NCBI RefSeq assembly: GCF_008477545.1
Contig: NZ_VORA01000001.1
Location: forward strand, 992,001-1,056,000
DNA: 64,000 nt
Origin: Roseibium aestuarii
GTDB taxonomy: Bacteria > Pseudomonadota > Alphaproteobacteria > Rhizobiales > Stappiaceae
Direction: 5' to 3'
Shown here: one piece after another, positions 35,301-43,731 of the stretch
How the letters are laid out: the number at the start of each line of letters is the position of its first letter
Numbering within the stretch: the stretch's first letter is position 1
Made by a program: the position numbers and the translations under genes
Notes under the pieces: model-generated
What the model saw: the letters and a program-made list of their open reading frames with translations, nothing else
Database searches by the model: none
Told to the model about the DNA's origin: nothing

Positions 35301-36250
35301 GAGCGCTTCCCCAGATCCAGGAGCCCGAGCAACCCGCCGCGGCCATAGAGCACCACCAGCACCAGCAGCGGGCCGAAGATCAGACGCCAGTGTTCCGTCA
35401 CCCCGGACAGACCTTCTTCCAGCACCATGAAGGCGATGGCGCCGAGGATCGCCCCGTGGAGCGAGCCGAGCCCACCGAGCAGGCACATGACGATGAGCTC
35501 GCCGGAGCGGTGCCAGGACATGGCAGACGGCGACACGAACTCCGCCTGATTGGCCATCAGCGCGCCGGCCAGTGCGGCGATCATGGCGGCCAGGCAATAG
35601 GCGACGAGCCGGTAGGCATAGGGCGAGACCCCGAGCGCCTCCAGCCGTAATTCGCTCTGGCGCGCGCCTGCCAGAACCCGCCCGAAGCGGGAACCGCAGA
35701 TCCGGCGCAGCAGCCCGTAGGCCCCGGCGAGCAGTGCCAGCACCAGATAGAAGAACCAGGTGTCGTCGGAGAAGACCGGCGTGTCGAGGAACTCGCTGCG
35801 GCCCCACAGGGTCAGCCCGTCGTCGCCCCCATAAGCCGACAGCGACGTGGCCGTGTAATAGGCCATCTGCCCGAAGGCGAGGGTGATCATGATGAAATGG
35901 ACGCCGCGGGTCTTGAGCGAGATCGCGCCCGTCACCAGAGCAAAGAGACCGGCGGCCAGCACCGCAAGCGGCAGCGAGATCCAGGCCCCCCAGATATCGT
36001 TCTCGGCCAGGATCCCCACCGCATAGGCGCCGATGCCGATGAAGGCCGCATGGCCGAAGCTCACCAGTCCGGCAAAGCCGAGGATGAAGTTGAGGCTGAG
36101 TGCTGCCAGCGCCATCACCGCGATGCGCGTGGCAAAGAGCAGGATGAACCGGTCATCGGCAAGCGTCGCATAGAGCGGCACGGCGGCGAGCGCTCCGAAG
36201 AGCACCAGCGGCATGAGGACATCCCGCAGCCGGGAGGAGGGCGCCATCAT
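35297..36250 (-). CDS. livM: Branched-chain amino-acid ABC transporter permease LivM
   Basis: Inner-membrane permease of 317 residues with about eight to ten helices. ALAALSLNFILGFAGLVSFGHAAFIGIGAYA is the diagnostic LivM segment, and GLGSLHGAILGAIAFMVLEEGL the family C-terminal coupling region. It overlaps livH at its start and livG at its end by four bases each. Substrate could be branched-chain amino acids, or urea, amides or aromatic compounds, since the Liv family has diversified. The binding protein upstream should decide. Confidence 0.94.
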   Translation of the reverse strand: MMAPSSRLRDVLMPLVLFGALAAVPLYATLADDRFILLFATRIAVMALAALSLNFILGFAGLVSFGHAAFIGIGAYAVGILAENDIWGAWISLPLAVLAAGLFALVTGAISLKTRGVHFIMITLAFGQMAYYTATSLSAYGGDDGLTLWGRSEFLDTPVFSDDTWFFYLVLALLAGAYGLLRRICGSRFGRVLAGARQSELRLEALGVSPYAYRLVAYCLAAMIAALAGALMANQAEFVSPSAMSWHRSGELIVMCLLGGLGSLHGAILGAIAFMVLEEGLSGVTEHWRLIFGPLLVLVVLYGRGGLLGLLDLGKRS

Positions 36251-37170
36251 GCGGACCTCACGGGGAAGAGGCCGGCGGGGCGCACGAAGAGCACAGCGGC
36301 CATGAGCACGTAGATCAGCATGGAGGCAAGCGCGGGCCCCACGTCATTGGCAGCGGCAGGCGGCAGAAGCAGCCGGGCCAGATCGGTGGCGAAGGAGCGG
36401 CCCAGCGTGTCGGTGAGGCCGATGATCAGGGCAGACAGAAACGCGCCCCGGATGGAGCCGATGCCGCCGATGACGATGACCACGAAGGCAAGGATGAGCA
36501 GGTTGTCGCCCATGCCCGGCTCCACCGAGAAGATCGGTGCGGCCAGGATGCCGGCAAAGCCCGCGAGCATCGCGCCGAAGCCGAAGACCAGCATGAAGAG
36601 ACGGCGGATGTCGACGCCGAGGGCGGCAACCATCTCCGCGTCACTGGCGCCCGCCCGCACCAGCATGCCGAGCCGCGTGCGGGTGACCAGCAGATAAAGC
36701 AGGGCGGCGACGGCGATGCCCGCGCCGATCAGCGCCACCCGGTAGACCGGATAGGCGAGCGTCTCGGTCAGCGGGATCGAGCCGTCGAGCAGGGCGGGAA
36801 GGGGAACCGACAGGGGGGCAGCCCCCCAGATCGTCTTCACCGCCTCGTTGAGGAAGATGATGACCCCGAAGGTCGCCAGCACCTGATCCAGATGGCTGCG
36901 GTCATAGAGCCTGCGGAAGACGACGAACTCCAGCGCCAGACCGCAGGCAAGGGCGGCCAGCAGCGCCAGCGGTAAGGCACTCCAGAACCCGCCGGTCAGC
37001 TGAAAGGCGGCGACCGCCAGATAGGCGCCCAGCATGTACTGGACCCCGTGGGCCAGGTTGATGAAATCCATCACCCCGAAGACCAGGGTCAGTCCGGCGG
37101 CGACGAGAAAGAGGAGAATGCCGAGCTGCAACCCGTTGAGGGTCTGGACGGCCAGAAGGGTGAGGCTCAA
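36247..37170 (-). CDS. livH: Branched-chain amino-acid ABC transporter permease LivH
   Basis: Inner-membrane permease of 307 residues. TLNGLQLGILLFLVAAGLTLVFGVMDFINLAHG is the LivH signature, and GAMLAGFAGILAAPIFSVEPGMGDNLLILAFVVIVIGGIGSIRGAFL the coupling region. It overlaps livM by four bases. A 175-base gap with a strong hairpin separates it from the binding-protein gene upstream. The order livJ-H-M-G-F is the conventional one. Confidence 0.94.
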   Translation of the reverse strand: MSLTLLAVQTLNGLQLGILLFLVAAGLTLVFGVMDFINLAHGVQYMLGAYLAVAAFQLTGGFWSALPLALLAALACGLALEFVVFRRLYDRSHLDQVLATFGVIIFLNEAVKTIWGAAPLSVPLPALLDGSIPLTETLAYPVYRVALIGAGIAVAALLYLLVTRTRLGMLVRAGASDAEMVAALGVDIRRLFMLVFGFGAMLAGFAGILAAPIFSVEPGMGDNLLILAFVVIVIGGIGSIRGAFLSALIIGLTDTLGRSFATDLARLLLPPAAANDVGPALASMLIYVLMAAVLFVRPAGLFPVRSA

Positions 37171-37300
37171 GGGCGGGCCTGTGGCAATTTGAGAAGGAAG
37201 TCGAAGAAAGAGGCCGTCATGGCGAAAGGCCCCTCGGCCGATCCGTCGCGAGGCGGACCTGCCGCGCAGCCGGGCGAGGATCCTGCGTGGAGCGATCCGA

Positions 37301-37337
37301 GGTCAACGGGGACCGGCCAGGCCTGTCCCCGTCGACC
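37301..37337 (-). promoter_or_regulatory. Intercistronic hairpin between livJ-like gene and livH
   Basis: A 13-base stem with one mismatch (GGTCAACGGGGAC / GTCCCCGTCGACC) and an 11-base loop starts nine bases after the binding-protein stop. There is no T run. It mirrors the hairpin after the other binding-protein gene in this window. Confidence 0.6.
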
Positions 37338-37345
37338 CGGTTGCA

Positions 37346-38521
37346 TCACATCTTGCAGGAGCCGGCGTAGGCGTCGCCGAAGTCGTCGAAGACCTTCTCC
37401 ACGATGGAGGTCGTGTACTTGTCCCCGGACTTGACCGCTTGCACCAGGTAGAAGTCCTGAACGGGGAAGTGGTTGGTGTTGAAGGAGAAGTCGCCGCGCA
37501 CGCTGTCGAAGGGCGCCGATTCCAGCGCCTGGATCAGGGCCGCCTTGTCGGATGCGTTGCCGACCATGGCCACCGCACCGGCAATCAGCTGGGCCGCGTC
37601 ATAGCCCTGGGCCGCATAGAGCGAGGGGGCATAGCCATAGGTCGCCTCGAAGCTGGCGACGAATTTCTTGTTGGCCGGGGTGTCCAGATCGGCCGCCCAT
37701 TCCGCACCGGAATAAAGGCCGACGCCCATGTCCTTGGTGGCGGGCAGGGTGGTCTCGTCCACGGTGAAGGTGGACAGGAACGGAACGGATTCCTTCAGGC
37801 CGGCCTGATCATACTGCTTCACCAGGTTCACGCCCATGCCGCCCGGCATGAAGGTGAAGAGCGCATCCGGCTTTTCTTCCGAGATCTTGGCGAGTTCGGC
37901 GGAGAAATCGAGCTGGCCGAGCTTGGTGTAGATCTCTTCCACGATCTTGCCGGTGTAGTGGCGCTTGAAGCCGGCGATCGCGTCCTTGCCCGCCTGATAG
38001 TTCGGCGCCATCACCACGACCTTCTCATAGCCCTTCTGGGCGGCATAGCGGCCCATGACCTCGTGGTTCTGGTCGTTCTGATAGGCGGCGGAGAAGAAAT
38101 ACTTGCTGCAGCCCTTGCCGGCGATGGGCGAGGGACCGGCGTTGGCGCCGACGAAGATGGTCTCGCTCTCGATGATCGGCTTGTAGACCGCCATCATCAC
38201 GTTGGAGAAGACCACGCCGGCCAGCATGTCCACCTTGTCGCGCTCGATCAGGCCCTGCACCTTGGTCAGGGCCGCATCCGGCTTCAGCTCGTCATCGACG
38301 ACGATCACGTCCGTCTCGATGCCGCCGAGCTTGCCGCCGCCTTCCTTCACCGCCAGCAGGAAGCCGTCGCGCATGTGTTCGCCCAGCACGGCCGGAGGGC
38401 CGGAAAGGGTCGCCAGGAAGCCGATCTTCAGGCCTTCGGCGGCGGCAGGAAGCGCGCCGGAGACAAGTGCCGTGGTGCCGATAAGTGCCGTTGCCGCAAG
38501 GGCGGACAGAATGCGTGACAT
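37346..38521 (-). CDS. Liv-type periplasmic amino-acid-binding protein
   Basis: Periplasmic receptor of the Liv importer, type I periplasmic-binding fold, 391 residues. Signal peptide MSRILSALAATALIGTTALVSGALPAAAEG with cleavage after AAA. Mature domain features: LKIGFLATLSGPPAVLGEHMRDGFLLAVKEGGG and the late YDAAQLIAGAV helix. The branch differs from classical LivJ, being close to proteins whose ligands include amides, aromatic acids or branched-chain amino acids, so I give no gene symbol. ATG 38521 is chosen; an upstream ATG reading lacks a signal-peptide shape. First gene of the liv operon, divergent from a small exported-protein gene. Confidence 0.92.
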   Translation of the reverse strand: MSRILSALAATALIGTTALVSGALPAAAEGLKIGFLATLSGPPAVLGEHMRDGFLLAVKEGGGKLGGIETDVIVVDDELKPDAALTKVQGLIERDKVDMLAGVVFSNVMMAVYKPIIESETIFVGANAGPSPIAGKGCSKYFFSAAYQNDQNHEVMGRYAAQKGYEKVVVMAPNYQAGKDAIAGFKRHYTGKIVEEIYTKLGQLDFSAELAKISEEKPDALFTFMPGGMGVNLVKQYDQAGLKESVPFLSTFTVDETTLPATKDMGVGLYSGAEWAADLDTPANKKFVASFEATYGYAPSLYAAQGYDAAQLIAGAVAMVGNASDKAALIQALESAPFDSVRGDFSFNTNHFPVQDFYLVQAVKSGDKYTTSIVEKVFDDFGDAYAGSCKM

Positions 38522-38635
38522 GGTGATCCCTCTAACTTTCCCCTCGCTTCGCTTGGGCCGGCGCACCGGGTGGATCCGGGCGACGACTGCGAAAATTGCG
38601 TATAGGTCGCATTTAAAGTCAAAAAACGACCTCTT

Positions 38636-38649
38636 GTTAAGTCCTTAAC
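38636..38649. promoter_or_regulatory. Dyad in the liv divergent promoter region
   Basis: GTTAAG-TC-CTTAAC is a perfect six-base inverted repeat in an A+T-rich patch between the binding-protein gene and the small exported-protein gene. On the minus strand TTAACA-N17-TTTAAA (38638 down to about 38610) overlaps it and resembles a sigma-70 promoter for the liv operon. Function inferred. Confidence 0.4.
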
Positions 38650-38695
38650 TCGCATTCTTCTGGAGGCTTCTCAAGAATTATCGGGAAAATCGACA

Positions 38696-39229
38696 ATGCT
38701 CTTCGGGTCAGATCGAAATGGCGGGGCACGGAAATCGTTCGTCTTGCTGCCCGGATTGCTGATCTGCCTGGGGCTGGCAGGTGTCCCGCAGACGCTGGCC
38801 GGCGATCCCGGCCCCAACGATGATCCGGCCGCCTCTCCCCTTGGCGAAACGTCCGAAATCCTGCCGCGCGCGCCGGAACGCGTGCGTCCCCGCGACGGGG
38901 AGTGCGATGCCCGCGCCACTGCCTATGCGGATGCGCATCTGGGATCGGGGGATCCGACCGGCGAGCTGATCGACCGGGCCATGGACGGGGCGGTGGAAGG
39001 CTATCTCTGGGCCGGTCCGCGCGGCGCGCGCCGGGGTGCCCGGGTGGAGGGCGGCAAGACCGTTCTCGACACCCTCTCGTCCTATCCGGGCGGCTGGCAG
39101 GCGCTCTATGACATGGCCTACCAGATCTGCATTCAGGAACCGGATCCCGACTGCCGCTCGCAGGCCGGAATGGTCGGGTCCGGCGCGGCAAGCGGGCAGG
39201 GGCTCTCCGCCCGCTCGGGCTGTCGCTGA
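38696..39229 (+). CDS. Small exported protein of unknown function
   Basis: I do not recognise this 177-residue protein. It has an N-terminal signal peptide or anchor (KSFVLLPGLLICLGLAGVPQTLAG), a Pro/Asp-rich linker (residues about 37-68), then a compact domain with cysteines in DGECDAR, YQICIQE, PDCRSQ and the terminal GCR, which may form two disulfides. A Gly/Arg-rich stretch (LWAGPRGARRGARVEGG) lies in the middle. Coding character is supported by sustained third-position G/C. It stands alone, divergent from the liv operon and convergent with an LLM flavoenzyme gene. The ribosome-binding site is weak. Confidence 0.65.
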   Translation: MLFGSDRNGGARKSFVLLPGLLICLGLAGVPQTLAGDPGPNDDPAASPLGETSEILPRAPERVRPRDGECDARATAYADAHLGSGDPTGELIDRAMDGAVEGYLWAGPRGARRGARVEGGKTVLDTLSSYPGGWQALYDMAYQICIQEPDPDCRSQAGMVGSGAASGQGLSARSGCR

Positions 39230-39253
39230 GCGGGCTTGCCCCATGACGTGATG

Positions 39254-40264
39254 TCAGGCCAGCGCGCGCGCGTCGGCATTGATCTGCTCCATCACCTTGG
39301 CGCCGATCTCGAAGGACGCCTTGCGCGACACATGATCGTGGATGTGCCCGGTGAAGATGATCTCGTCCGGGCGATATGTCGCGATCAGCTGTTCCACCTT
39401 GCGGCGCACGCTCTCCGGGGACCCGACCGCCGAGACACTCAGCGCATCTTCCACCATCTCGACCGCAACCGGCCCGACAAGGGCCTCCAGATCGGCAACG
39501 GGACGCGGCAGAAGACCCGGCGTTCCCGTGCGCAGGTTGATGAAGGCCTGCTGCATGGAGGTCTTCAGATAGGCTCCCTCCGCATCGGTGGCGGCGGCAA
39601 ACAGGTTCACCGCCAGCATGAAATGCGGCTTGTCCAGATGGCGCGAGGGCCGGAAGGACCGGCGGTAGATCTGGGCGGCATTCTTCAGCTCCGCCGGGGC
39701 GAAATGCGAGGCAAAAGCATAGGGCAGGCCGTAATAGGCGGCCATCTGCGCCCCATAGGTGGAGGAACCGAGGATCCAGACCGGCACTTTTGTGCCCGTT
39801 CCGGGAACCGCCTGGATCTTCCGGCTGTCGTCCCGGTCATCCAGATAGGCAATCAGCTCCACCACGTCTTCGGGGAAGCTGTCGGCGGCATTCATGTCCC
39901 GGCGCAGGGCGCGGGCCGTCAGCATGTCCGTGCCGGGCGCGCGCCCGAGGCCGAGGTCGATCCGGTCCGGATAGAGTTCGGCCAGCGTGCCGAACTGCTC
40001 GGCCACCATGAGCGGCGCATGGTTCGGCAGCATGATGCCGCCCGACCCGACGCGGATCCGCCTGGTCACGGCCGCGACCTGACCGATGAGCACGGCGGTT
40101 GCCGCGCTGGCAATGCCGCGCATGTTGTGGTGTTCGGCCAGCCAGTAGCGGGTGTAGCCCAGCCCGTCGGCATGGGCGGCCAGATCGAGCGTATTGCGCA
40201 AGGCCTGGGCAACCGTCTGGCCTTCCGGAACGGGGGAGAGGTCGAGAAGCGAATAGGGGATCAT
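39254..40264 (-). CDS. LLM-class flavin-dependent oxidoreductase
   Basis: Bacterial-luciferase-like FMN or F420-type monooxygenase family, TIM barrel, cytoplasmic, 336 residues. It opens [43 protein letters not shown], diagnostic for the MsnO8-like LLM group, then [46 protein letters not shown] with a partner reductase is the likely cofactor. ATG 40264. Divergent from the TetR gene over 136 bases that hold two copies of a dyad also found before the Old Yellow Enzyme gene, so it probably belongs to the same electrophile- or oxidant-induced regulon. Confidence 0.92.
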   Translation of the reverse strand: MIPYSLLDLSPVPEGQTVAQALRNTLDLAAHADGLGYTRYWLAEHHNMRGIASAATAVLIGQVAAVTRRIRVGSGGIMLPNHAPLMVAEQFGTLAELYPDRIDLGLGRAPGTDMLTARALRRDMNAADSFPEDVVELIAYLDDRDDSRKIQAVPGTGTKVPVWILGSSTYGAQMAAYYGLPYAFASHFAPAELKNAAQIYRRSFRPSRHLDKPHFMLAVNLFAAATDAEGAYLKTSMQQAFINLRTGTPGLLPRPVADLEALVGPVAVEMVEDALSVSAVGSPESVRRKVEQLIATYRPDEIIFTGHIHDHVSRKASFEIGAKVMEQINADARALA

Positions 40265-40340
40265 GGCGAGGCCTGTCGAAGAGGAAGAGCACGGCGAGCG
40301 GGCCTGATGTCCCGTCGCCTGACGTGTGAGAGTGGAAATA

Positions 40341-40355
40341 GGAACGTACGGTCCA
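40341..40355. promoter_or_regulatory. TetR operator copy 1
   Basis: GGAAC-GTAC-GGTCC followed by AGA. It matches the dyad GGACC-N4-GGTCC with one change and lies in the LLM/TetR intergenic region, nearer the LLM gene. Confidence 0.5.
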
Positions 40356-40382
40356 GAATGAAAGAGGGGCCCCCTTGAAATC

Positions 40383-40398
40383 TGAACCGCGTGGTCCG
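40383..40398. promoter_or_regulatory. TetR operator copy 2, next to the tetR-type gene start
   Basis: TGAACC-GCGT-GGTCCG; read on the minus strand, CGGACC-ACGC-GGTTCAGA aligns with the site before the Old Yellow Enzyme gene at nearly every base. It ends three bases before the regulator's first ATG, suiting autorepression. Confidence 0.6.
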
Positions 40399-40400
40399 AT

Positions 40401-41024
40401 ATGCGCTTCATGACGAAACACACGACCGCATCCTCTTGCTCCTCAGAGACCCGTGACCGCACCCCGCGACCCGGTCCCGGACGCCCGCGCGCCTTCGACG
40501 AGGACCAGGTGCTGGATGCGGCGCTGCAGGTCTTCTGGACCAACGGGTTCGAAGCCACCTCCCTCGATGACCTGACCTCGGCCATGGGCCTGTCGCGGTC
40601 CTCCTTCTATGCGGCCTTCGGGTCCAAGCAGGGGGTGCTGATGGCGGTGCTGCGGAATTATTCCGCCTCCGCGCTGCGCCAGCTCGACGAGCTCACCCGG
40701 CTGCCCCGCGAGGAGGCGCCGATGGCCATGCTCGAGGCCATTTCCCTGCCCAAGGAAGGTCCGCGCGGCTGCATGCTCGTCAACTGCATCGCCGAACTGG
40801 CCCCCCATCATGCGGAGGTAGCCGAGATCGGCCGAACCCATCTCCAGCGCATCGAGGATCTCTTTGCCAAGGCGCTGGATCCGCAGGACCCTGAACGCGC
40901 CCGCGACAAGGCGCGCGCCCTCTCGGCTCTGGCGATTGGCACCCTGACCCTGCGCAAGTCCGGCCTGCCGCCGGACCAGATCGCCCATGCGCTGGCCGCA
41001 GCACGGGGGATCGTCGCCCCCTGA
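40401..41024 (+). CDS. TetR-family transcriptional repressor (AcuR/NemR-like)
   Basis: A 207-residue one-component repressor. Helix-turn-helix at about residues 32-80: [54 protein letters not shown]. The ligand domain has [14 protein letters not shown], a Cys-containing segment conserved in this subgroup; in E. coli NemR a Cys of this region senses electrophiles, so redox sensing is plausible here. The start is ATG 40401 or 40410. It sits between the LLM gene (divergent) and the Old Yellow Enzyme gene (same strand, 190 bases downstream), and matching dyads precede all three. Confidence 0.92.
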   Translation: MRFMTKHTTASSCSSETRDRTPRPGPGRPRAFDEDQVLDAALQVFWTNGFEATSLDDLTSAMGLSRSSFYAAFGSKQGVLMAVLRNYSASALRQLDELTRLPREEAPMAMLEAISLPKEGPRGCMLVNCIAELAPHHAEVAEIGRTHLQRIEDLFAKALDPQDPERARDKARALSALAIGTLTLRKSGLPPDQIAHALAAARGIVAP

Positions 41025-41164
41025 TCGCACTTCATCCTGAGGCCTCCCCCTTGAGGCTTCGCACCTGACCTCGACGTTCCATGGGCTTCTTTTCGGGCCC
41101 CTGGAACTCCTTTGTAGCTTTCCCGTTTGCCGCAGGATGTTCCGTCAATCCTTGCGGCCAATTA

Positions 41165-41180
41165 TGGACCAAGCGGTCCA
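41165..41180. promoter_or_regulatory. TetR operator copy 3, before the Old Yellow Enzyme gene
   Basis: TGGACC-AAGC-GGTCCA is a perfect six-base inverted repeat 35 bases upstream of the ATG. It shares the core GGACC-N4-GGTCC and the trailing AGA with the two dyads beside the TetR gene. Confidence 0.65.
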
Positions 41181-41214
41181 GATAACTGCCAACAGTCCCC
41201 CCAAGGAGACCGAC

Positions 41215-42318
41215 ATGAGTGATGAAAAGCTGTTCTCCCCCCTCAAGGTAGGTGCCATCGAGGTGGCCAACCGCATCGTGATGGCCCCGCTGACCCGCAA
41301 TCGCGCCCGGGCCGAGGATGACGCGCCCTACGAGATCCACGCGGAATATTACGCCCAGCGAGCCTCTGCCGGCCTGCTGATCACCGAAGCCTCCCAGATC
41401 TCGCCCCAGGGCAAGGGCTATGCTTGGACGCCGGGCATCTATTCCGACGCACAGGTCGAGGGCTGGAAGAAGGTGACCGACGCGGTTCACGCCAAGGGCG
41501 GCAAGATCGTGATCCAGCTCTGGCACGTGGGCCGCATCTCCCATCCGGTGCTGCAGCCAAACGGTGCGGATCCGGTGGCGCCCTCTGCCATTGCCGCCAA
41601 GTCCAAGACCTTCGACGGCACCCAGTTTGTCGACACGCCGAAGCCGCGCGCCCTGGAGCTTGCCGAGCTTCCCGGCATCGTCGAGGACTACCGCAAGGCC
41701 GCCGCGAACGCGATCAAGGCAGGCTTTGACGGCATCGAAGTCCATGCCGCCAACGGCTACCTGCTCGACCAGTTCCTGCGTGACAGCTCCAACAAGCGCG
41801 ACGACGCCTATGGCGGCTCCATCGAGAACCGCTCCCGTCTGCTGAAGGAAGTGCTGGATGCGGTGACCGCCGAGATCGGCGCGGACCGGGTCGGCATCCG
41901 CCTCAGCCCCTTCTCCAACGCCAATGATGTTTCCGACAGCAACCCGCAGGCGCTGTTCGAACACGTCGTCGATCTGATCAGCAGCTACAAGCTCGCCTAT
42001 CTGCATCTGATCGAAGGCCAGACCGGTGGTCCGCGTGACCTTCCGGCCGGTGCCGATCTGAAGGCGCTCTATGACCGGTTCTACGGTCCGGTGATGGGCA
42101 ACAACGGCTACAGCCGCGAAATGGCCATCCAGGCCGTGGAGACGGGTGCAGTGGATCTGGTGGCCTTCGGCCGTCCCTTCATCTCCAACCCGGATCTGGT
42201 GGAGCGCCTCAAGGAGAACGCGCCGCTGAACGACTGGGATCAGTCCACCTTCTATGGCGGGACGGAGAAGGGCTACACCGACTATCCGACCCTGAAGGAA
42301 CAGACCGCCGCCGCCTGA
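41215..42318 (+). CDS. nemA: Alkene reductase / N-ethylmaleimide reductase, Old Yellow Enzyme family
   Basis: FMN-dependent NAD(P)H reductase of activated C=C bonds and nitro compounds, cytoplasmic, 367 residues. Family marks: LFSPLKVGAIEVANRIVMAPLTRNRA at the start, GKIVIQLWHVGRISHP, DGIEVHAANGYLLDQFLRDSSNKRDDAYGGSIENRSRLLKEV with the substrate-binding His-x-x-Asn pair, and GAVDLVAFGRPFISNPDLVERL binding the FMN phosphate. ATG 41215 follows AAGGAGA; a longer reading to 41137 would overrun the operator and was rejected. A strong terminator follows. Regulated with the LLM gene by the adjacent TetR protein, judged by shared operators. The symbol is by homology to E. coli NemA. Confidence 0.93.
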   Translation: MSDEKLFSPLKVGAIEVANRIVMAPLTRNRARAEDDAPYEIHAEYYAQRASAGLLITEASQISPQGKGYAWTPGIYSDAQVEGWKKVTDAVHAKGGKIVIQLWHVGRISHPVLQPNGADPVAPSAIAAKSKTFDGTQFVDTPKPRALELAELPGIVEDYRKAAANAIKAGFDGIEVHAANGYLLDQFLRDSSNKRDDAYGGSIENRSRLLKEVLDAVTAEIGADRVGIRLSPFSNANDVSDSNPQALFEHVVDLISSYKLAYLHLIEGQTGGPRDLPAGADLKALYDRFYGPVMGNNGYSREMAIQAVETGAVDLVAFGRPFISNPDLVERLKENAPLNDWDQSTFYGGTEKGYTDYPTLKEQTAAA

Positions 42319-42412
42319 GGATCTCTAGGCAGCGTGCTGACAGGTTCGCTTCCGGTTCGAGCGTCCGTCCCGACGGGGGCTCCCTCATCCCACCCGGACC
42401 GGAGCGTGAAAG

Positions 42413-42446
42413 CCGGCGCCAGGACAAGAGCCTGGCGCCGGTTTTT
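42413..42446 (+). terminator. Intrinsic terminator of the alkene reductase gene
   Basis: A perfect 11-base stem (CCGGCGCCAGG / CCTGGCGCCGG), seven-base loop, then TTTTT. It also separates this gene from the convergent GGDEF gene ending at 42455. Confidence 0.93.
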
Positions 42447-42454
42447 CGTTTCAC

Positions 42455-43633
42455 TCAGCAGTTGAGGAAGACCTGCGTCTCCGCCAGGGGCTCGGCCGGC
42501 TTGCGCTGCGGCCGCAGCGGTATGCGCGAGATGGCTCGCGAGAGCGCGGCCTCGGCGGTGTCACCCCGGGCAAGCTCGGTGCTGCCGTAGAGCAGGTGCA
42601 GGTCGATCTTTCCGTCCGAGGCCTGACGGGCATCGAGGCGGACCACCAGCGAGATCTGGTGGATGACGGAGGCCAGATCCGTGCCGTCATCGGCAATCAG
42701 CACGGCAAAGTCGCCGTCGCCGCAATCGAAGGCCTCCGCCTCGCCGGGAAGATAGCCGCGCAGGCGCTTGCCGATCAGCCGCACCAGTGCCTCCGTCAGG
42801 GGCACGCCGAACCGCTCGCGATAGCTCTCCAGCTGGTCGAACCGGATGACCGTCAGGGTCCATGCGGGCGCCTTGCGCGACGTCTCGGCGAGGGCCTTTA
42901 TCTGGTGCAGCAGGCGCGTGCGAGACGGCAGCCCGGAGATCGGATCCGTCTCGGCCTCGGTCGCGAAGGCATGTTGCAGATATTCGAAATTGGCCAGTCC
43001 AAGGCCGGCGACCTTGAGCATGATCGCGATGAGCAGGGCGAGGATGCACAGTTGCAGGGAGACTGTGCCGAAGGAGATCAGGAAGTCATCCGGATCCAGC
43101 ACCACCTGCGTCGTGATGAAGGTGATCCGTGCGACGACATCGATCACGAGCGCCGCCACGAGCAGAAAGGCTGTGACCGGCATCGAACGGTGCAGGCCGG
43201 GGCACTCGCGCAGGGACAGCAGCGCCGACAGAATGCAGAAGCTCTGGATATAGAAGGTGCGGGCCGCGACCGATCCGCTGAACGCCTCGAACTGGTAGAG
43301 CACGACCCAGCCCAGCACCGGCGCCAGGGGCAGCCAGACATAGGCCAGCCGTCCGCGTTTCAGCAGCGTCAGGCTGTTGGCGCGCAGGCCGTAGCCGATG
43401 AGGATCAGGCTGTTGGCCAGATGCAGGGTCAGAAAGTCCGGCAGGATCCCGCGCCGTCCGAGAAGCGCCGAGCCGATGGCCGAGAGCGCCAGGGCCGTGC
43501 CCCACATGATCCAGCTTCCGCGAATGCGCCAGGGCAGGGTGCGGGTCAGCACCGCCATCAGCAGCAAGAGCATCGCACCGGAGCCATAGGCGATGGTGAT
43601 CGCAACGAACAGGGTTCGGGTGTCGAGCAGCAC
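42455..43633 (-). CDS. Membrane protein with degenerate GGDEF domain (second of a tandem pair)
   Basis: A 392-residue protein: about six membrane helices in residues 1-215, then a GGDEF-fold domain beginning ETDPISGLPSRTRLLHQIKAL. The active-site motif that should read GGDEF is GDGDF (DCGDGDFAVLI), so the metal and GTP-binding positions are disturbed and diguanylate cyclase activity is unlikely. It may bind GTP or a partner, or be an eroding copy. The start is GTG 43633, with only a weak AGAGA upstream, so the start is less sure. It lies 98 bases downstream of a paralog of the same build. No EAL domain. Confidence 0.82.
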   Translation of the reverse strand: MLLDTRTLFVAITIAYGSGAMLLLLMAVLTRTLPWRIRGSWIMWGTALALSAIGSALLGRRGILPDFLTLHLANSLILIGYGLRANSLTLLKRGRLAYVWLPLAPVLGWVVLYQFEAFSGSVAARTFYIQSFCILSALLSLRECPGLHRSMPVTAFLLVAALVIDVVARITFITTQVVLDPDDFLISFGTVSLQLCILALLIAIMLKVAGLGLANFEYLQHAFATEAETDPISGLPSRTRLLHQIKALAETSRKAPAWTLTVIRFDQLESYRERFGVPLTEALVRLIGKRLRGYLPGEAEAFDCGDGDFAVLIADDGTDLASVIHQISLVVRLDARQASDGKIDLHLLYGSTELARGDTAEAALSRAISRIPLRPQRKPAEPLAETQVFLNC

Positions 43634-43731
43634 GGAGCATCTCTGGTTGGTGAAGGGTCTCCTGTCAGACCACAGCCATTGCGGCCCCGCAAGGCCGGGT
43701 GGCGGGAAAGCTGTGTCGAAAGCGCCAGTTT

